Assembly (NCBI GenBank): GCA_013377095.1
Contig: JACAAY010000036.1
Span: 1-44,620, forward strand
DNA: 44,620 nt
Origin: Desulfuromonadales bacterium
Lineage (GTDB): Bacteria > Desulfobacterota > Desulfuromonadia > Geobacterales > Pseudopelobacteraceae
Direction: 5' to 3'
The position numbers were made by a program, and so were the translations under genes. Every line of letters starts with the position of its first letter. Positions within the stretch are counted from its first letter, which is position 1. The notes beneath the pieces are model-generated. The model made no database searches. It was not told the origin of the DNA and saw only the letters and a program-made list of their open reading frames with translations. Shown in pieces: positions 21,553 through 30,401 of the stretch.

Positions 21553-22517
21553 ATCCAGACAACTCCACCTGCACTATCCAGCAACAGCCGCCCCGTCAAC
21601 GTCTCCTTCTGGTTGATGACCAGCACTCCAACATCCAGGAACTGTACGAGATTTTCCGGCAGGAATATGAGGTCTTTATCGCCACCAGCGGCATGCAGGC
21701 GCTGGAGCTGTGCCTGACCAACCCACCCGATCTGATCATGCTGGACATCATCATGCCGGGAATGGATGGGCTGAAGGTCTGCCGCCGGCTGAAGGCCGAA
21801 CTACGGACAAAGGACATCCCGATCATTTTTGTAACCGCGCAGGACAACCCGGAGGATGAAACCCGGGGGCTGGATGCGGGTGCGGTTGACTTTATCAGCA
21901 AACCCTTCAACCACGCGGTGGTGCGCGCCAGAGTTCAGACCCACCTGACTCTGAAAACCCAAACCGACCTGCTCAGGTCCATGGCATTCATTGACGGCCT
22001 GACTGGCGTGGCCAACCGCCGCCGTTTTGATGACTGTCTGCAGACCGAATGGCGCTACTGCCGGAGACACGGCTTCCCCCTGGCACTGTTCATGGTCGAT
22101 ATCGATCATTTCAAACGGTATAACGACAGCTATGGGCATCAGGATGGAGATGTGTGCCTGAGGAATGTGGCTGCGCTTCTCAAGGCGCAACTGGGGCGAC
22201 CCCATGACCTGGTGGCGCGCTACGGTGGCGAAGAGTTCGCCTGCCTGCTGCCCGGCATCGACACGGAAGGCGCCCTGCACAAGGCACAGGAGATGCTGCA
22301 GGCGATCCGCCGGCGCTGTATCCCCCATGCCTCGTCCGAAACAGCCCCGTTTGTCACCATCAGCCTGGGGATGGCCGTTATCGTTCCCGACCACGAGCAG
22401 CATCCGGACCAACTGGTGGCCTTGGCCGACGCCCGTCTGTACCAGGCCAAACTTCAGGGACGCAACCGGATCTGCGCGGACGGAACACCGGATCAGGACG
22501 GCAGTGAACAGGAATAA
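21549..22517 (+). CDS. Response-regulator diguanylate cyclase (REC-GGDEF)
   Basis: 322 residues from the ATG at 21549, which overlaps the TGA of the kinase gene and has GAGAGG 8 bases upstream. REC domain: LLLVDDQHSN from about residue 19, phospho-acceptor Asp near 65 in IMLDIIMPGMDG, conserved Lys near 118 in ISKPF. GGDEF domain: DGLTGVANRRRFD at about 149 and the catalytic loop RYGGEEF at about 224-230. An RxxD inhibitory site (RPHD) ends five residues before GGEEF, so product inhibition by c-di-GMP is expected. It makes c-di-GMP from two GTP, with activity set by phosphorylation from the adjacent kinase. This is the PleD/WspR type of arrangement. A GEMM-I-like riboswitch lies about 2 kb downstream, before surface-protein genes, making this cyclase a plausible input to that switch. 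Confidence 0.95.
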
Positions 22518-22585
22518 CTGGTTAACATTCAAGAAAATCTACAATAATGGAACAAAGACTTTGCAAAAAATCCGTAAAGTCTGTT

Positions 22586-22707
22586 CTCACACGAAGCCAC
22601 AAAGGCACAAAGAAAGACGCAATAATTAGCACTAAATACTTTTCAGTATTTGAAGGTAAATTACTTTATCCGATAAAAACTTCGTGATCTGCGTGCCTTT
22701 GTGTGAG
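22586..22707. repeat. Inverted-repeat element with central hairpin (REP/MITE-like)
   Basis: Left arm at about 22586-22612 (CTCACACGAAGCCACAAAGG) and an imperfect inverted copy at about 22677-22707 (CTTCGTGATCTGCGTGCCTTTGTGTGAG). The centre holds a perfect 7-bp hairpin, AAATACT (22634-22640), loop TTTC, AGTATTT (22645-22651). The phrase ACGAAG.CAC(A)AAGGCAC is of the kind scattered between genes in many Geobacter-like genomes. It could be a non-autonomous repeat or act as a transcription end for the cyclase gene. Confidence 0.6.
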
Positions 22708-22769
22708 TCATGGTTTTTAATATTTCCCTCCATGGCCACCTGTTTTTCCAGTTTAACAATCATTTTCAG

Positions 22770-22798
22770 GGAACTTTTTACCTTCGGGGGATGTCAAA
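22770..22798 (+). promoter_or_regulatory. ECF-type (RpoE-like) promoter ahead of the sigma gene
   Basis: GGAACTT at 22770-22776 matches the -35 element used by RpoE-like ECF sigma factors. TCAAA at 22794-22798 fits the -10 element after 17 bases. Transcription would start near 22805, at or next to the ATG. This suggests the sigma factor transcribes its own gene and that the message could be leaderless. Confidence 0.5.
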
Positions 22799-22804
22799 AC
22801 AGTA

Positions 22805-23410
22805 ATGGGAACAGCGTGGGACGACACGGCCGATGACGCAGCCCTGGTGCAGGCCTGTCGCAGGGGAGACATGCAGGCCTTTGAATGCCTGGTGCGCCGT
22901 CACCAGGGGATGCTGCTGAATGTTGCCTTCCGCGTCACCGGTGTGTACGAGGATGCCTGCGAGATCGTTCAGGACGCCTTTCTCGCTGCCTGGCGCAAAA
23001 TCGACTCGTTCCGGGGCGAATCATCGTTATCCACCTGGCTGACAGCCATCGTCATCAATCTTTCCCGCAGCCGCCGTCAGCAGCTCAGTAACCGGAAGCA
23101 GCATGAGGCCTACTCGCTGGATGCTCCACTCAGCGGCGGCGACAATGACCTGCTGCCTGATCCGCCGTCAGCGAGTCCTTCCGCGCTGCATCAGCTGGAA
23201 GAGGCTGAGTTGCGGCAAGCCCTGGATGGCTGCATACAAGCACTGCCACACGAATTCCGTGAGGCGCTGGTATTGCGCGACATGCGGGATCTGCCCTACA
23301 CCGAAGTGATCAGTGCGCTGGGGATCCGGGAGGGAACGCTCAAATCCCGTCTCTTCCGGGCCAGAGAAGCGGTCAAGGATTGTCTAAAACGAGCGGTGGC
23401 GTCACCATGA
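22805..23410 (+). CDS. ECF RNA polymerase sigma factor (RpoE-like)
   Basis: 201 residues, the usual size for an ECF sigma factor. Region 2 spans about 13-80 (LVRRHQGMLLNVAFRVTG; EDACEIVQDAFLAAWRKI; STWLTAIVINLSRSRRQQ). Region 4 spans about 135-190 (LPHEFREALVLRDMRDLPYTE; LGIREGTLKSRLFRAREAVK), with a helix-turn-helix for -35 recognition. The ATG at 22805 is the first in frame. The only Shine-Dalgarno-like run (GGGGG at 22786-22790) is rather far away, and would be absent from a transcript starting at the predicted ECF promoter. The stop overlaps the start of the anti-sigma gene by 4 bp, the standard sigma/anti-sigma pairing. Targets cannot be named, but an envelope stress or surface role would fit the setting. 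Confidence 0.95.
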   Translation: MGTAWDDTADDAALVQACRRGDMQAFECLVRRHQGMLLNVAFRVTGVYEDACEIVQDAFLAAWRKIDSFRGESSLSTWLTAIVINLSRSRRQQLSNRKQHEAYSLDAPLSGGDNDLLPDPPSASPSALHQLEEAELRQALDGCIQALPHEFREALVLRDMRDLPYTEVISALGIREGTLKSRLFRAREAVKDCLKRAVASP

Positions 23411-24486
23411 AAAACCACGACGACATACGGAAACTGCTCCCGGCCTATTGCCGCGAAGAACTTGCCCCGGCTGAACGGCTGCGGGTCGAACAGCATTTGA
23501 CCGATTGCCCGGAATGCAGCTCGGCCCTGGCCGACCTGGATACGACCCTGCGTCTGATACACAGCACTCCCCAGGTGGAGCCACCCCCCTGGATGACCTC
23601 ACGTATCATGGCCCGCCTGCGGGAGGAAACCACCCAGAAGCGGAGCTGGTTACAGCGATTCTTCTTCCCCCCCCACATCAAACTTCCCCTGGAAATCATG
23701 GCCCTGCTGGTGGTCTGCGTCAGCGGCTACTTCCTGGCCCGGAATGTGGAGACGGAGATGCAACAGCCAATCCCGCAACTCCATCAAGCACCGGCTCCTT
23801 CCCCGGCGCCTGAGCCAGCGCCAAAAAACATGGAGACCCCGTCGGTGAAACAGGAAGCAGCCGTCAAAAGAGAGATACCATCTGCTCCACCGAAAATGGC
23901 CCTTGAGAATAAATTGACTCAGCCCTCCGAACAAAAAACGGATCTGCAAGCCCCCCCCGCTCCCCGACCTGCTATCGCAGCTCGCCCGGCTTTACCGCCA
24001 ACGGCGGAGTCCGTGGCGCCACGCTCCCCCGCCACCTACGCCCCTCCTCCCCCGTCCTCATCAACCCGCGCTCTGGAACGCGGCGCACCGGCGCCAGGAC
24101 TTGGTTTCGAATCGAACCTGTCAGCTCCACCGCTGCAGACATATGATCGTTCCCAGGATGCCGAGCCGTTTCTGAGGAAGAAAACCGCCAAACACATGGA
24201 AAAGGAGAAGAGTGAATCCTCAAGTGCCGTGCGCCTGCCCCACGTGCGCTTGCGCTTGAGCGTGGCTGCCCCTGATTTGGCACATGAAACCATTCGGCAG
24301 GCCGTCAATCGGTCCGGCGGCACGCCGGTGGAGGAAGGCCCCCCATCCGTCCGGCACCTGAAAGCACGCATCCCGGCATTGCGGCTGACGGAACTGGTTG
24401 AACGACTGGAACGGCTGGGCAAAATCACGGAACGACCGGCGCTGTCCGAATCGGGAGGGATGCTCGAGGTTGAGATCGTCTGGTAA
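23407..24486 (+). CDS. Membrane anti-sigma factor with zinc-finger domain
   Basis: 359 residues from the ATG at 23407, overlapping the sigma gene stop (ATGA). N-terminal cytoplasmic anti-sigma domain with a zinc-binding HX3CX2C motif (HLTDCPEC, His30, Cys34, Cys37). One membrane segment at about 92-112 (PLEIMALLVVCVSGYFLA). Then a long low-complexity Pro/Ala/Lys-rich periplasmic linker (about 120-250), and a folded C-terminal part (about 275-359: VRLRLSVAAPDLAHETIRQAV...LVERLERLGKI) that probably senses the signal. The last region and overall plan recall Geobacter anti-sigma proteins annotated DUF2275; that name is from memory. It should hold the ECF factor at the membrane until released by proteolysis or a ligand-driven change. 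Co-transcription with the sigma gene is near certain. Confidence 0.9.
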   Translation: MKNHDDIRKLLPAYCREELAPAERLRVEQHLTDCPECSSALADLDTTLRLIHSTPQVEPPPWMTSRIMARLREETTQKRSWLQRFFFPPHIKLPLEIMALLVVCVSGYFLARNVETEMQQPIPQLHQAPAPSPAPEPAPKNMETPSVKQEAAVKREIPSAPPKMALENKLTQPSEQKTDLQAPPAPRPAIAARPALPPTAESVAPRSPATYAPPPPSSSTRALERGAPAPGLGFESNLSAPPLQTYDRSQDAEPFLRKKTAKHMEKEKSESSSAVRLPHVRLRLSVAAPDLAHETIRQAVNRSGGTPVEEGPPSVRHLKARIPALRLTELVERLERLGKITERPALSESGGMLEVEIVW

Positions 24487-24569
24487 TTTTCAACTTTGCC
24501 CGACGACCGCCACCCCTTTTCATTAGAACCATTGACTTCACCGTCGTTTGCGTTCAAATACATGCACCT

Positions 24570-24650
24570 ACACACCGAAAAGGCACAGCACGGGTGACCG
24601 TGTGTCGCAAAGCCACCGTCCCCCGTGGACAGAGGGGTTGTCGAAGTGAA
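24570..24650 (+). ncRNA. GEMM-I-like riboswitch aptamer (c-di-GMP type)
   Basis: The stretch has the GEMM-I layout. A short outer pairing joins CAC.CGA (24573-24578) to TCG..GTG (24641-24648). AAAGGCA follows (24579-24585), then stem CACGG/CCGTG (24589-24593, 24598-24602) closed by a GNRA loop GTGA. Next is the signature CGCAAAGCCACC (24606-24617). A second stem GTCC/GGAC (24618-24621, 24627-24630) leads to the 3' signature AGAGGGGTTGTCG. The core GGCAAACC is altered to GGCACAGC, so affinity may differ from canonical members. By my alignment a G (24582) sits at the position that separates c-di-GMP (G) from cGAMP (A) binders. It is about 250 bases ahead of the DUF1566/LamG gene start at 24896. 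A T6 run at 24830-24835 could belong to the expression platform, but I could not draw a convincing terminator. Confidence 0.65.
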
Positions 24651-24895
24651 GCAGCAATCGCAAGCCATATTCCCCTCCCCACAGAATTCAACCCAGAATT
24701 TCGCTCCTTGCCCGGAAAGTCATCACTCGCACATCGTTACAACATTTGTACAGCCTCTCCCTGCTCAACGTACATATGCAGCAATCATGTCACATGGCAG
24801 TCTGATGGCGTTATCACCGGTGGACGGCCGTTTTTTACGTGCGCGTGCTGGCACGTTATCAAGCACTACTCAAACAGACAGGGAGGCACCCGATC

Positions 24896-27076
24896 ATGCG
24901 ACGTTTAAATTTTCTGGTAATGATTCTGCTCACGGCTCAGCTATTTGACAGCGGTTCCGCCTTGTCCGCAGCACCAGTTTTTATCGATATGGGTGACGGC
25001 ACGGTGGTTGATACCGTCAGCCACACACGCTGGCTGAAAAACGCCAACTGTTTTGAAAAGAAGGACTGGTTTACGGCCTACTATTCGTCCGTCGGCAATC
25101 TGGCATCACCTCAGTGCGGCTTGAGAGATGGTTCTGTTGCAGGGGACTGGTCTCTGCCAACCCTTATGCAATTGAAAAGTGTCTACACCGATGCAGGGAG
25201 CTACGCTGCCCTTAGTCAGTTTTTCGGTAATGTCATGCAGGACATGTACTGGGCTTCCACTCCAGACTCCACCTGGAAAGATTTCGTGAACATGAAAGAC
25301 GGTACTTCGGGAGTCGGCTACAACAATAACAACTTTTACGTCTGGCCGATAAATAATGAAAGTTTGAATTCGTTTATCGTGCTGTCCAGTAGCGGACGGG
25401 ACTTTGGGTTCGTTGATGTCTACACAACTACCCCCAGTCGAACCTTCACTATCAACAACAACGCCACATTTGACCTTGTGGTTACTGACATCTCATTCAC
25501 CGACGGAGACACCTCCATGTTTGCGCTGGATAGGGGTGATGGAACCGGAGGCACCTGCGGAACCGCATCAAAAACATTACCCCCGGGCAGCGGGTGTACC
25601 ATTTCCGTCAGCTTTACACCTGCGGTGTACTACCGAAAAATTTATGCCATGTTACACATTGCCTCCAACGACCCGCTCAGTCCATCACTTGACGTCAAAC
25701 TGGGGGGAACCGGAGTCAGCCCACCTGTTTCATGGTGGAAGGCAGAGAACAACGCCACTGACAGTGCGGGCAATAATCATGGCACACTGCTTGCGACTTC
25801 TATTGTTCTTGAAAATGGCACTGCAACCGCCTCTTGCAGCAAAGGTACGACGATCACGGCATCCACCACCCTCTACGGAGCGAACTCAAGCTGGATAGGG
25901 TGCGGTAGCTGTACGACCGGTGTGGCCAGCTGCAGCATCGCATTCAACAACGGCACCTGTGGTGGTGATCCAACCCCCAACATCGCCAAACTTGGCAGAC
26001 TGGATGTAACCTGCGGAGGGTCCTTCCCTTCGGGCATGATCGGGCAGGCCTTCAGCTTTGACGGCAGTACCGCCCAGTATGTTGCCATACCCCACTCGTC
26101 GTCCCTCAATCTCACAACGAAAAGCCTTACAACAGGTCATTCCGTCGCGTTCTGGGTTAAGCTCAACACATTACCTGCCCCCGGAAATCATTTCCAGTTG
26201 GTGAGTAAATGGGCCGATGGAGTTGAGCACAAACAGATAAATATCTTGCCAAACGGCACGGTGAGTTACTTTTTGTTTGGCCCTAATGTCACCGTTACAT
26301 CTGCCACCACCTTGCAGACAGGTGTATGGAACCATGTCGCGGCAACATATGACGGCGAGGAAATGAATATCTATATCAATGGTGGGCGTGACGCCCATGC
26401 AACTGCCTCCGGAAATGTCGCCGATGGCACCGGCAGATTGTTTTTGGGTTACAACCCAGATACGGCCTTTGCAGGGGGCGAGGAGCCATTCAACGGTCTG
26501 CTCGATGAAGTGCTCTGGTACAACCTACCACTGCTGAATGGCCAAATTTCGCTCCTCAGCACGACTGACAGGCGGTTGACCGTTACGACCTCAGGAACCG
26601 GCAGCGGGATGGTAACTACCAATGTCACCCCCGGCATATTAAGCTGGTCCGGAGCAACCGGTACGGCGAACTATCCGGCCAATACTTCCGTCACCCTGAC
26701 TGCCACTCCTGAAAACGGTTCCAGTTTTAGCGGTTGGTCTGTCGAGTGCACCGGCAGTGTTCCCTGTACACTGATTATGACAGGACCTCATATCGCAACC
26801 GCCACATTCACCATGAATGACTCCATACGCATTGGAATGGCCACAAAACCCTACGGCACGGTGAATCTGGCCTATGCTGTGGCACAAGACGGCGATATCA
26901 TCAAAGCACTGGGGATTAACTTTACGGGGGACGCGACCCTCAATCGGCCCGTTGCCGTAACGCTGCAGGGTGGGTATGATTCCGGTTTTGGCAGCCGCAG
27001 CGGCAATACGACTTTGGACGGCAACCTGTCTATCGGCAGTGGAAGTGTAATTATTGATGGGTTCGTGATGAAGTAA
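24896..27076 (+). CDS. Secreted DUF1566 / LamG surface protein with nested lectin-like domain and GGY C-terminal module
   Basis: 726 residues from the ATG at 24896 (GGGAGG about 10 bases upstream; MRRLNFLVMILL signal peptide). The open frame extends upstream but lacks a ribosome site. DUF1566/Lcl-like domain at about 30-165 (DMGDGTVVDTVSHTRWLKNANC; GDWSLPTLMQL). An ASH/HYDIN-like Ig domain at about 175-270 (GSGCTISVSFTP). LamG from about 278 (PVSWWKAENNATDSAGNNHGT) to 545 (LLDEVLWYNLPL). LamG is split by a Cys-rich insert at about 303-375 (YGAN, CGSC, GGDP, LDVTCG) resembling SUEL/rhamnose-binding lectins. Then an InlB-like repeat (ATPENGSSFSGWS) and the C-terminal GGY module (VTLQGGYDSGFGSRSGNT). 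It is the first gene after the riboswitch and shares a transcript, probably, with the next gene. Likely a c-di-GMP-controlled adhesin. Confidence 0.87.
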   Translation: MRRLNFLVMILLTAQLFDSGSALSAAPVFIDMGDGTVVDTVSHTRWLKNANCFEKKDWFTAYYSSVGNLASPQCGLRDGSVAGDWSLPTLMQLKSVYTDAGSYAALSQFFGNVMQDMYWASTPDSTWKDFVNMKDGTSGVGYNNNNFYVWPINNESLNSFIVLSSSGRDFGFVDVYTTTPSRTFTINNNATFDLVVTDISFTDGDTSMFALDRGDGTGGTCGTASKTLPPGSGCTISVSFTPAVYYRKIYAMLHIASNDPLSPSLDVKLGGTGVSPPVSWWKAENNATDSAGNNHGTLLATSIVLENGTATASCSKGTTITASTTLYGANSSWIGCGSCTTGVASCSIAFNNGTCGGDPTPNIAKLGRLDVTCGGSFPSGMIGQAFSFDGSTAQYVAIPHSSSLNLTTKSLTTGHSVAFWVKLNTLPAPGNHFQLVSKWADGVEHKQINILPNGTVSYFLFGPNVTVTSATTLQTGVWNHVAATYDGEEMNIYINGGRDAHATASGNVADGTGRLFLGYNPDTAFAGGEEPFNGLLDEVLWYNLPLLNGQISLLSTTDRRLTVTTSGTGSGMVTTNVTPGILSWSGATGTANYPANTSVTLTATPENGSSFSGWSVECTGSVPCTLIMTGPHIATATFTMNDSIRIGMATKPYGTVNLAYAVAQDGDIIKALGINFTGDATLNRPVAVTLQGGYDSGFGSRSGNTTLDGNLSIGSGSVIIDGFVMK

Positions 27077-27178
27077 ACGTCTAATAAATGAATGATACCG
27101 GATCAACAAGAAACTCAGCTTCACGCATCAAACATCGAACGGTGTTTCCCCTATATTAAAATCAAAAGGAGTCCATTG

Positions 27179-30100
27179 ATGCGACGTTTAAATCTGATGC
27201 TGATGTCGCTGCTCACCGCGCTGTTGTTTACCAGCAGCACTGCCTGGTCGGAAGGCACGGAATACCGATTTGTCGATCTGAACGATGGTACGGTATTCGA
27301 TATCAACAGTGGCTTGCGCTGGTTGAAAAATGCCAACTGTTTTGGCAATCAGAACATCGCCAATCTTGAGTCTAATTCAAATGCACTGGCTTCAGCTTCA
27401 TGCGGTCTGAGTGATGGTTCGGTTGCCGGTGACTGGCACCTGCCAAGCTTTTCCGAGTTGAGCATTTTTAAATCATACATCGCTGTCAACCTAAATAACG
27501 ACGGGTTTGTCAACGTTCAACCGGACATCTACTGGTCGGATTCCAGGTTTACAGACAGTGGTGATTATGGGTACGTCGACATAAGCAGCCACACAACGGG
27601 TACAGATTTTCAATTTCACTTGCACTACGGCTGGCCCGTGCGTGGCGGACAGTATAGTCAGGTGAATGATTTTATCATGGTGGGAACCGCTGATTTCGGA
27701 ACCAAGGCTGTCAACGGCACACCTGCCGGCCATATCTACACCATGAAAAACAGGGGCGCAACCTCTCTGCCGGTAACGGGCATTGCGCTGGGTGGAACCG
27801 ATGCCAACCAGTTTGTCCTGGCCACTGGAGGCGGCCACCCTTGTGCCAGCCTGACTCCGACCCTGGCTGCCGGGGCCAGCTGTACTGTGACTGTTGCAGC
27901 AAGGCCGACAACGGTTGGCAATAAAAGCGCCGTCCTGGCAGTAACCACGGGGGTTAGTAGTACGAGTCTCCCGCTGACCGCCACCGCCGCCATGTCCGTC
28001 ACCTACAACGGCAACGGCAACAGTTCCGGAAGTGTGCCGGGTGACAGCACGGCATATGCAACCGGCGCAACAGTAACCGTCCTGGGCAACAGCGGCGCAC
28101 TGGCAAAGAGCGGCTACGTCTTCAACGACTGGAGCATGGCTGGAGACGGCAGCGGCTTACGTTATCACCCTGGCGCAACCTTCACCTATACGGGGGTCAC
28201 CACCTTGTATGCCCAGTGGGCTACCACAATTGCTCCTCCATCAGGGCTGGTCAGCTGGTGGCGGGGTGAAGGAGACGCCGGCGACACCGCCGGCGGGCTG
28301 ACGGGAACGCCGACTTCAGGTATCACCTATGCCGCCGGCAAGGTCGGACAGGCCTTCAGCTTCACCGGCACGTTCAACAATGTGCCGGCAACCGCGTACA
28401 TTACCGTCCCAGATAATCCCGGTCTCAATTTCGGGACGAATGAGTTTTCCATCGCGGTCTGGATCAAGACAACCGACACAGCCGCATACCAGCGCCTTGT
28501 AACAAAACGGACCTATACCGGCGCCACGGCATGGTATTCGCTGGCGGCCAACGGCGGCAAAGTTCTTTTTGAAACCGGTGTCAACAATATCACCTCCACA
28601 GCCACGGTAACCGATGGCTTATGGCACCATATTGCAGTTACCAGGGACCCGGTCGGCACATCTCCCCGGAGATATCACCTGTATATCGACGGCGGAGAGG
28701 ATGCTTACGTGATCGACAGCGGAGCGAATCTGAACAGTACCGCCCCGCTGGAGATCGGCAAATGGTTCAATGAAAACTATTACACCGGCATATATTCCGG
28801 CCTGATGGACGAAATACAGCTGTTCAACCGAGCCCTGACCTCCGCCGAGGTTCAGAATATCTACAAGGCCGGCAGCGCCGGACTGGCGCTGCTTCCCACC
28901 ATTACCAGCATCTCCCCCTCCAGCGGACCGGCAACCGGAGGGGGGCAGGTGGTCATCACCGGGACCCACCTGGCTAATGCCAGTCTGGTGAAATTTGGCG
29001 CTATACCAGCCATCAGTTTTACCGTTGTCTCCGACACCCAGATTACCGCGATTGCCCCTGCCGGCAATGTTGCTGACATAGCCGTTATCACCGTATCAAC
29101 CCCTGGCGGCGCCAGCGCCGCCGGCAGTTCCTGTCAATTCAGATATACCGGGCTTGTCAGCTGGTGGAAAGGCGAAGGAAATGCCCTCGATGCGGTGAGC
29201 GCTCTTAACGGTACCGTTAGTTTGTATGCAGGCTATTATCCTGGCAAGATCGGACAGGCATTCGGCTTTAGCGGTAATCCGGCGGTATATGTCACCGTAC
29301 CCGACAACCCCAAGCTTAACCTCGGTATACATGAATTTTCCCTGGCCGTCTGGGTTAAGGCAACTGATACCGGCACATGGAAACGGATTATCACAAAACG
29401 TCCTGCTTCCGGCGCCAGTGCCTGGTATTCACTGGGAGTTTCCGGCAACAAGGCAATCTTTGAAATTTCCGCCGGTGTCTCGATCACCTCCTCAATACCT
29501 GTTGCCGATGATACATGGCATCATATCGCCGTAACCAGGGACCCCGCTGGCGGTTCGTCCCGAAAGTATCGCTTGTACATTGACGGCGTCGAAGATGTTA
29601 CCCGGGATGATAGCGGGTTGAATCTGGATAACAGCGGCCCGCTGGAGATCGCCAAATGGGCTAATGAAGCGCCGGGCGGCGTGATCTTTTACGGATATAT
29701 CGATGAAGTACAGCTGTATAATCGCGCCCTGACAGCCGCCGAAGTGCTGGACAATTATCATGCTGTTCCAGGAGTATCATGGCCGCTTATTGTTACTAAA
29801 ACAGGCAGCGGCACGGTCACGACCAATGTTTCCCCCGGCACCTTAAGCTGGTCAGACAATACCGGCTCGGCAAGCTATCCGGATAGCACTTCACTCAGGC
29901 TGACTGCCACTCCTGAAAACGGTTCCGGTTTTGGCAGCTGGAGCGGCGATTGCAGCGGCACAGACACCACCTGTTTGCTCAGCATGTTTGCCGGCCACAC
30001 GGCAAGTGCCAGTTTTTTTGTACACGATTACGTCCGTCTCGGCACTTTAACAACAACACTCTATGGCACCCTGAATCACGCTTATGCAGCGGCACAGCCC

Positions 30101-30301
30101 GGTGACCTCATCAAGGCACTGGGGAGGGTCTTTACAGAGGATCTAACTCTTGATCGTGACCTGAGCGTCACTCTGCAAGGCGGGTATCTTGCCGGCTTCG
30201 GCAGCCGCAGCAGCAATACGACGCTGATCGGCACGCTGACAATCGGTAGCGGCAGCCTGGAAGTCGATCAGTTGGTCGTAAGCGACGCCATACCTGACTG
30301 A
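27179..30301 (+). CDS. Secreted DUF1566 / double-LamG / IPT surface protein with GGY C-terminal module
   Basis: 1040 residues from the ATG at 27179 (AAAGGAG about 8 bases upstream; MRRLNLMLMSLLTALLF signal peptide, paralogous to the preceding protein). DUF1566-like domain at about 25-165 (DLNDGTVFDINSGLRWLKNANC; GDWHLPSFSEL); a Cys-containing Ig/ASH-like part to about 270; a Listeria-Bacteroides (InlB B) repeat at about 273-346 (GYVFNDWSMAGDGSG; TTLYAQW). LamG 1 at about 350-560; an IPT/TIG domain at about 565-650 (PTITSISPSSGPATGGGQVVI); LamG 2 at about 655-855. Then an InlB-like repeat and the C-terminal GGY module (VTLQGGYLAGFGSRSSNTTLIG). The N-terminal and C-terminal thirds are clear duplicates of the neighbouring gene, while the middle differs, as expected from domain shuffling. 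Unlike its neighbour it has no lectin-like insert in either LamG. Confidence 0.87.
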   Translation: MRRLNLMLMSLLTALLFTSSTAWSEGTEYRFVDLNDGTVFDINSGLRWLKNANCFGNQNIANLESNSNALASASCGLSDGSVAGDWHLPSFSELSIFKSYIAVNLNNDGFVNVQPDIYWSDSRFTDSGDYGYVDISSHTTGTDFQFHLHYGWPVRGGQYSQVNDFIMVGTADFGTKAVNGTPAGHIYTMKNRGATSLPVTGIALGGTDANQFVLATGGGHPCASLTPTLAAGASCTVTVAARPTTVGNKSAVLAVTTGVSSTSLPLTATAAMSVTYNGNGNSSGSVPGDSTAYATGATVTVLGNSGALAKSGYVFNDWSMAGDGSGLRYHPGATFTYTGVTTLYAQWATTIAPPSGLVSWWRGEGDAGDTAGGLTGTPTSGITYAAGKVGQAFSFTGTFNNVPATAYITVPDNPGLNFGTNEFSIAVWIKTTDTAAYQRLVTKRTYTGATAWYSLAANGGKVLFETGVNNITSTATVTDGLWHHIAVTRDPVGTSPRRYHLYIDGGEDAYVIDSGANLNSTAPLEIGKWFNENYYTGIYSGLMDEIQLFNRALTSAEVQNIYKAGSAGLALLPTITSISPSSGPATGGGQVVITGTHLANASLVKFGAIPAISFTVVSDTQITAIAPAGNVADIAVITVSTPGGASAAGSSCQFRYTGLVSWWKGEGNALDAVSALNGTVSLYAGYYPGKIGQAFGFSGNPAVYVTVPDNPKLNLGIHEFSLAVWVKATDTGTWKRIITKRPASGASAWYSLGVSGNKAIFEISAGVSITSSIPVADDTWHHIAVTRDPAGGSSRKYRLYIDGVEDVTRDDSGLNLDNSGPLEIAKWANEAPGGVIFYGYIDEVQLYNRALTAAEVLDNYHAVPGVSWPLIVTKTGSGTVTTNVSPGTLSWSDNTGSASYPDSTSLRLTATPENGSGFGSWSGDCSGTDTTCLLSMFAGHTASASFFVHDYVRLGTLTTTLYGTLNHAYAAAQPGDLIKALGRVFTEDLTLDRDLSVTLQGGYLAGFGSRSSNTTLIGTLTIGSGSLEVDQLVVSDAIPD

Positions 30302-30401
30302 GTACACCCATTGATTGTGTCCATGCGGAAGAAGTTTGATCTGGGGCTGATCTGCTTTGTAAGGTTATGTATGAAACGAACTACTCCTAAGGCAATGCCG
30401 C

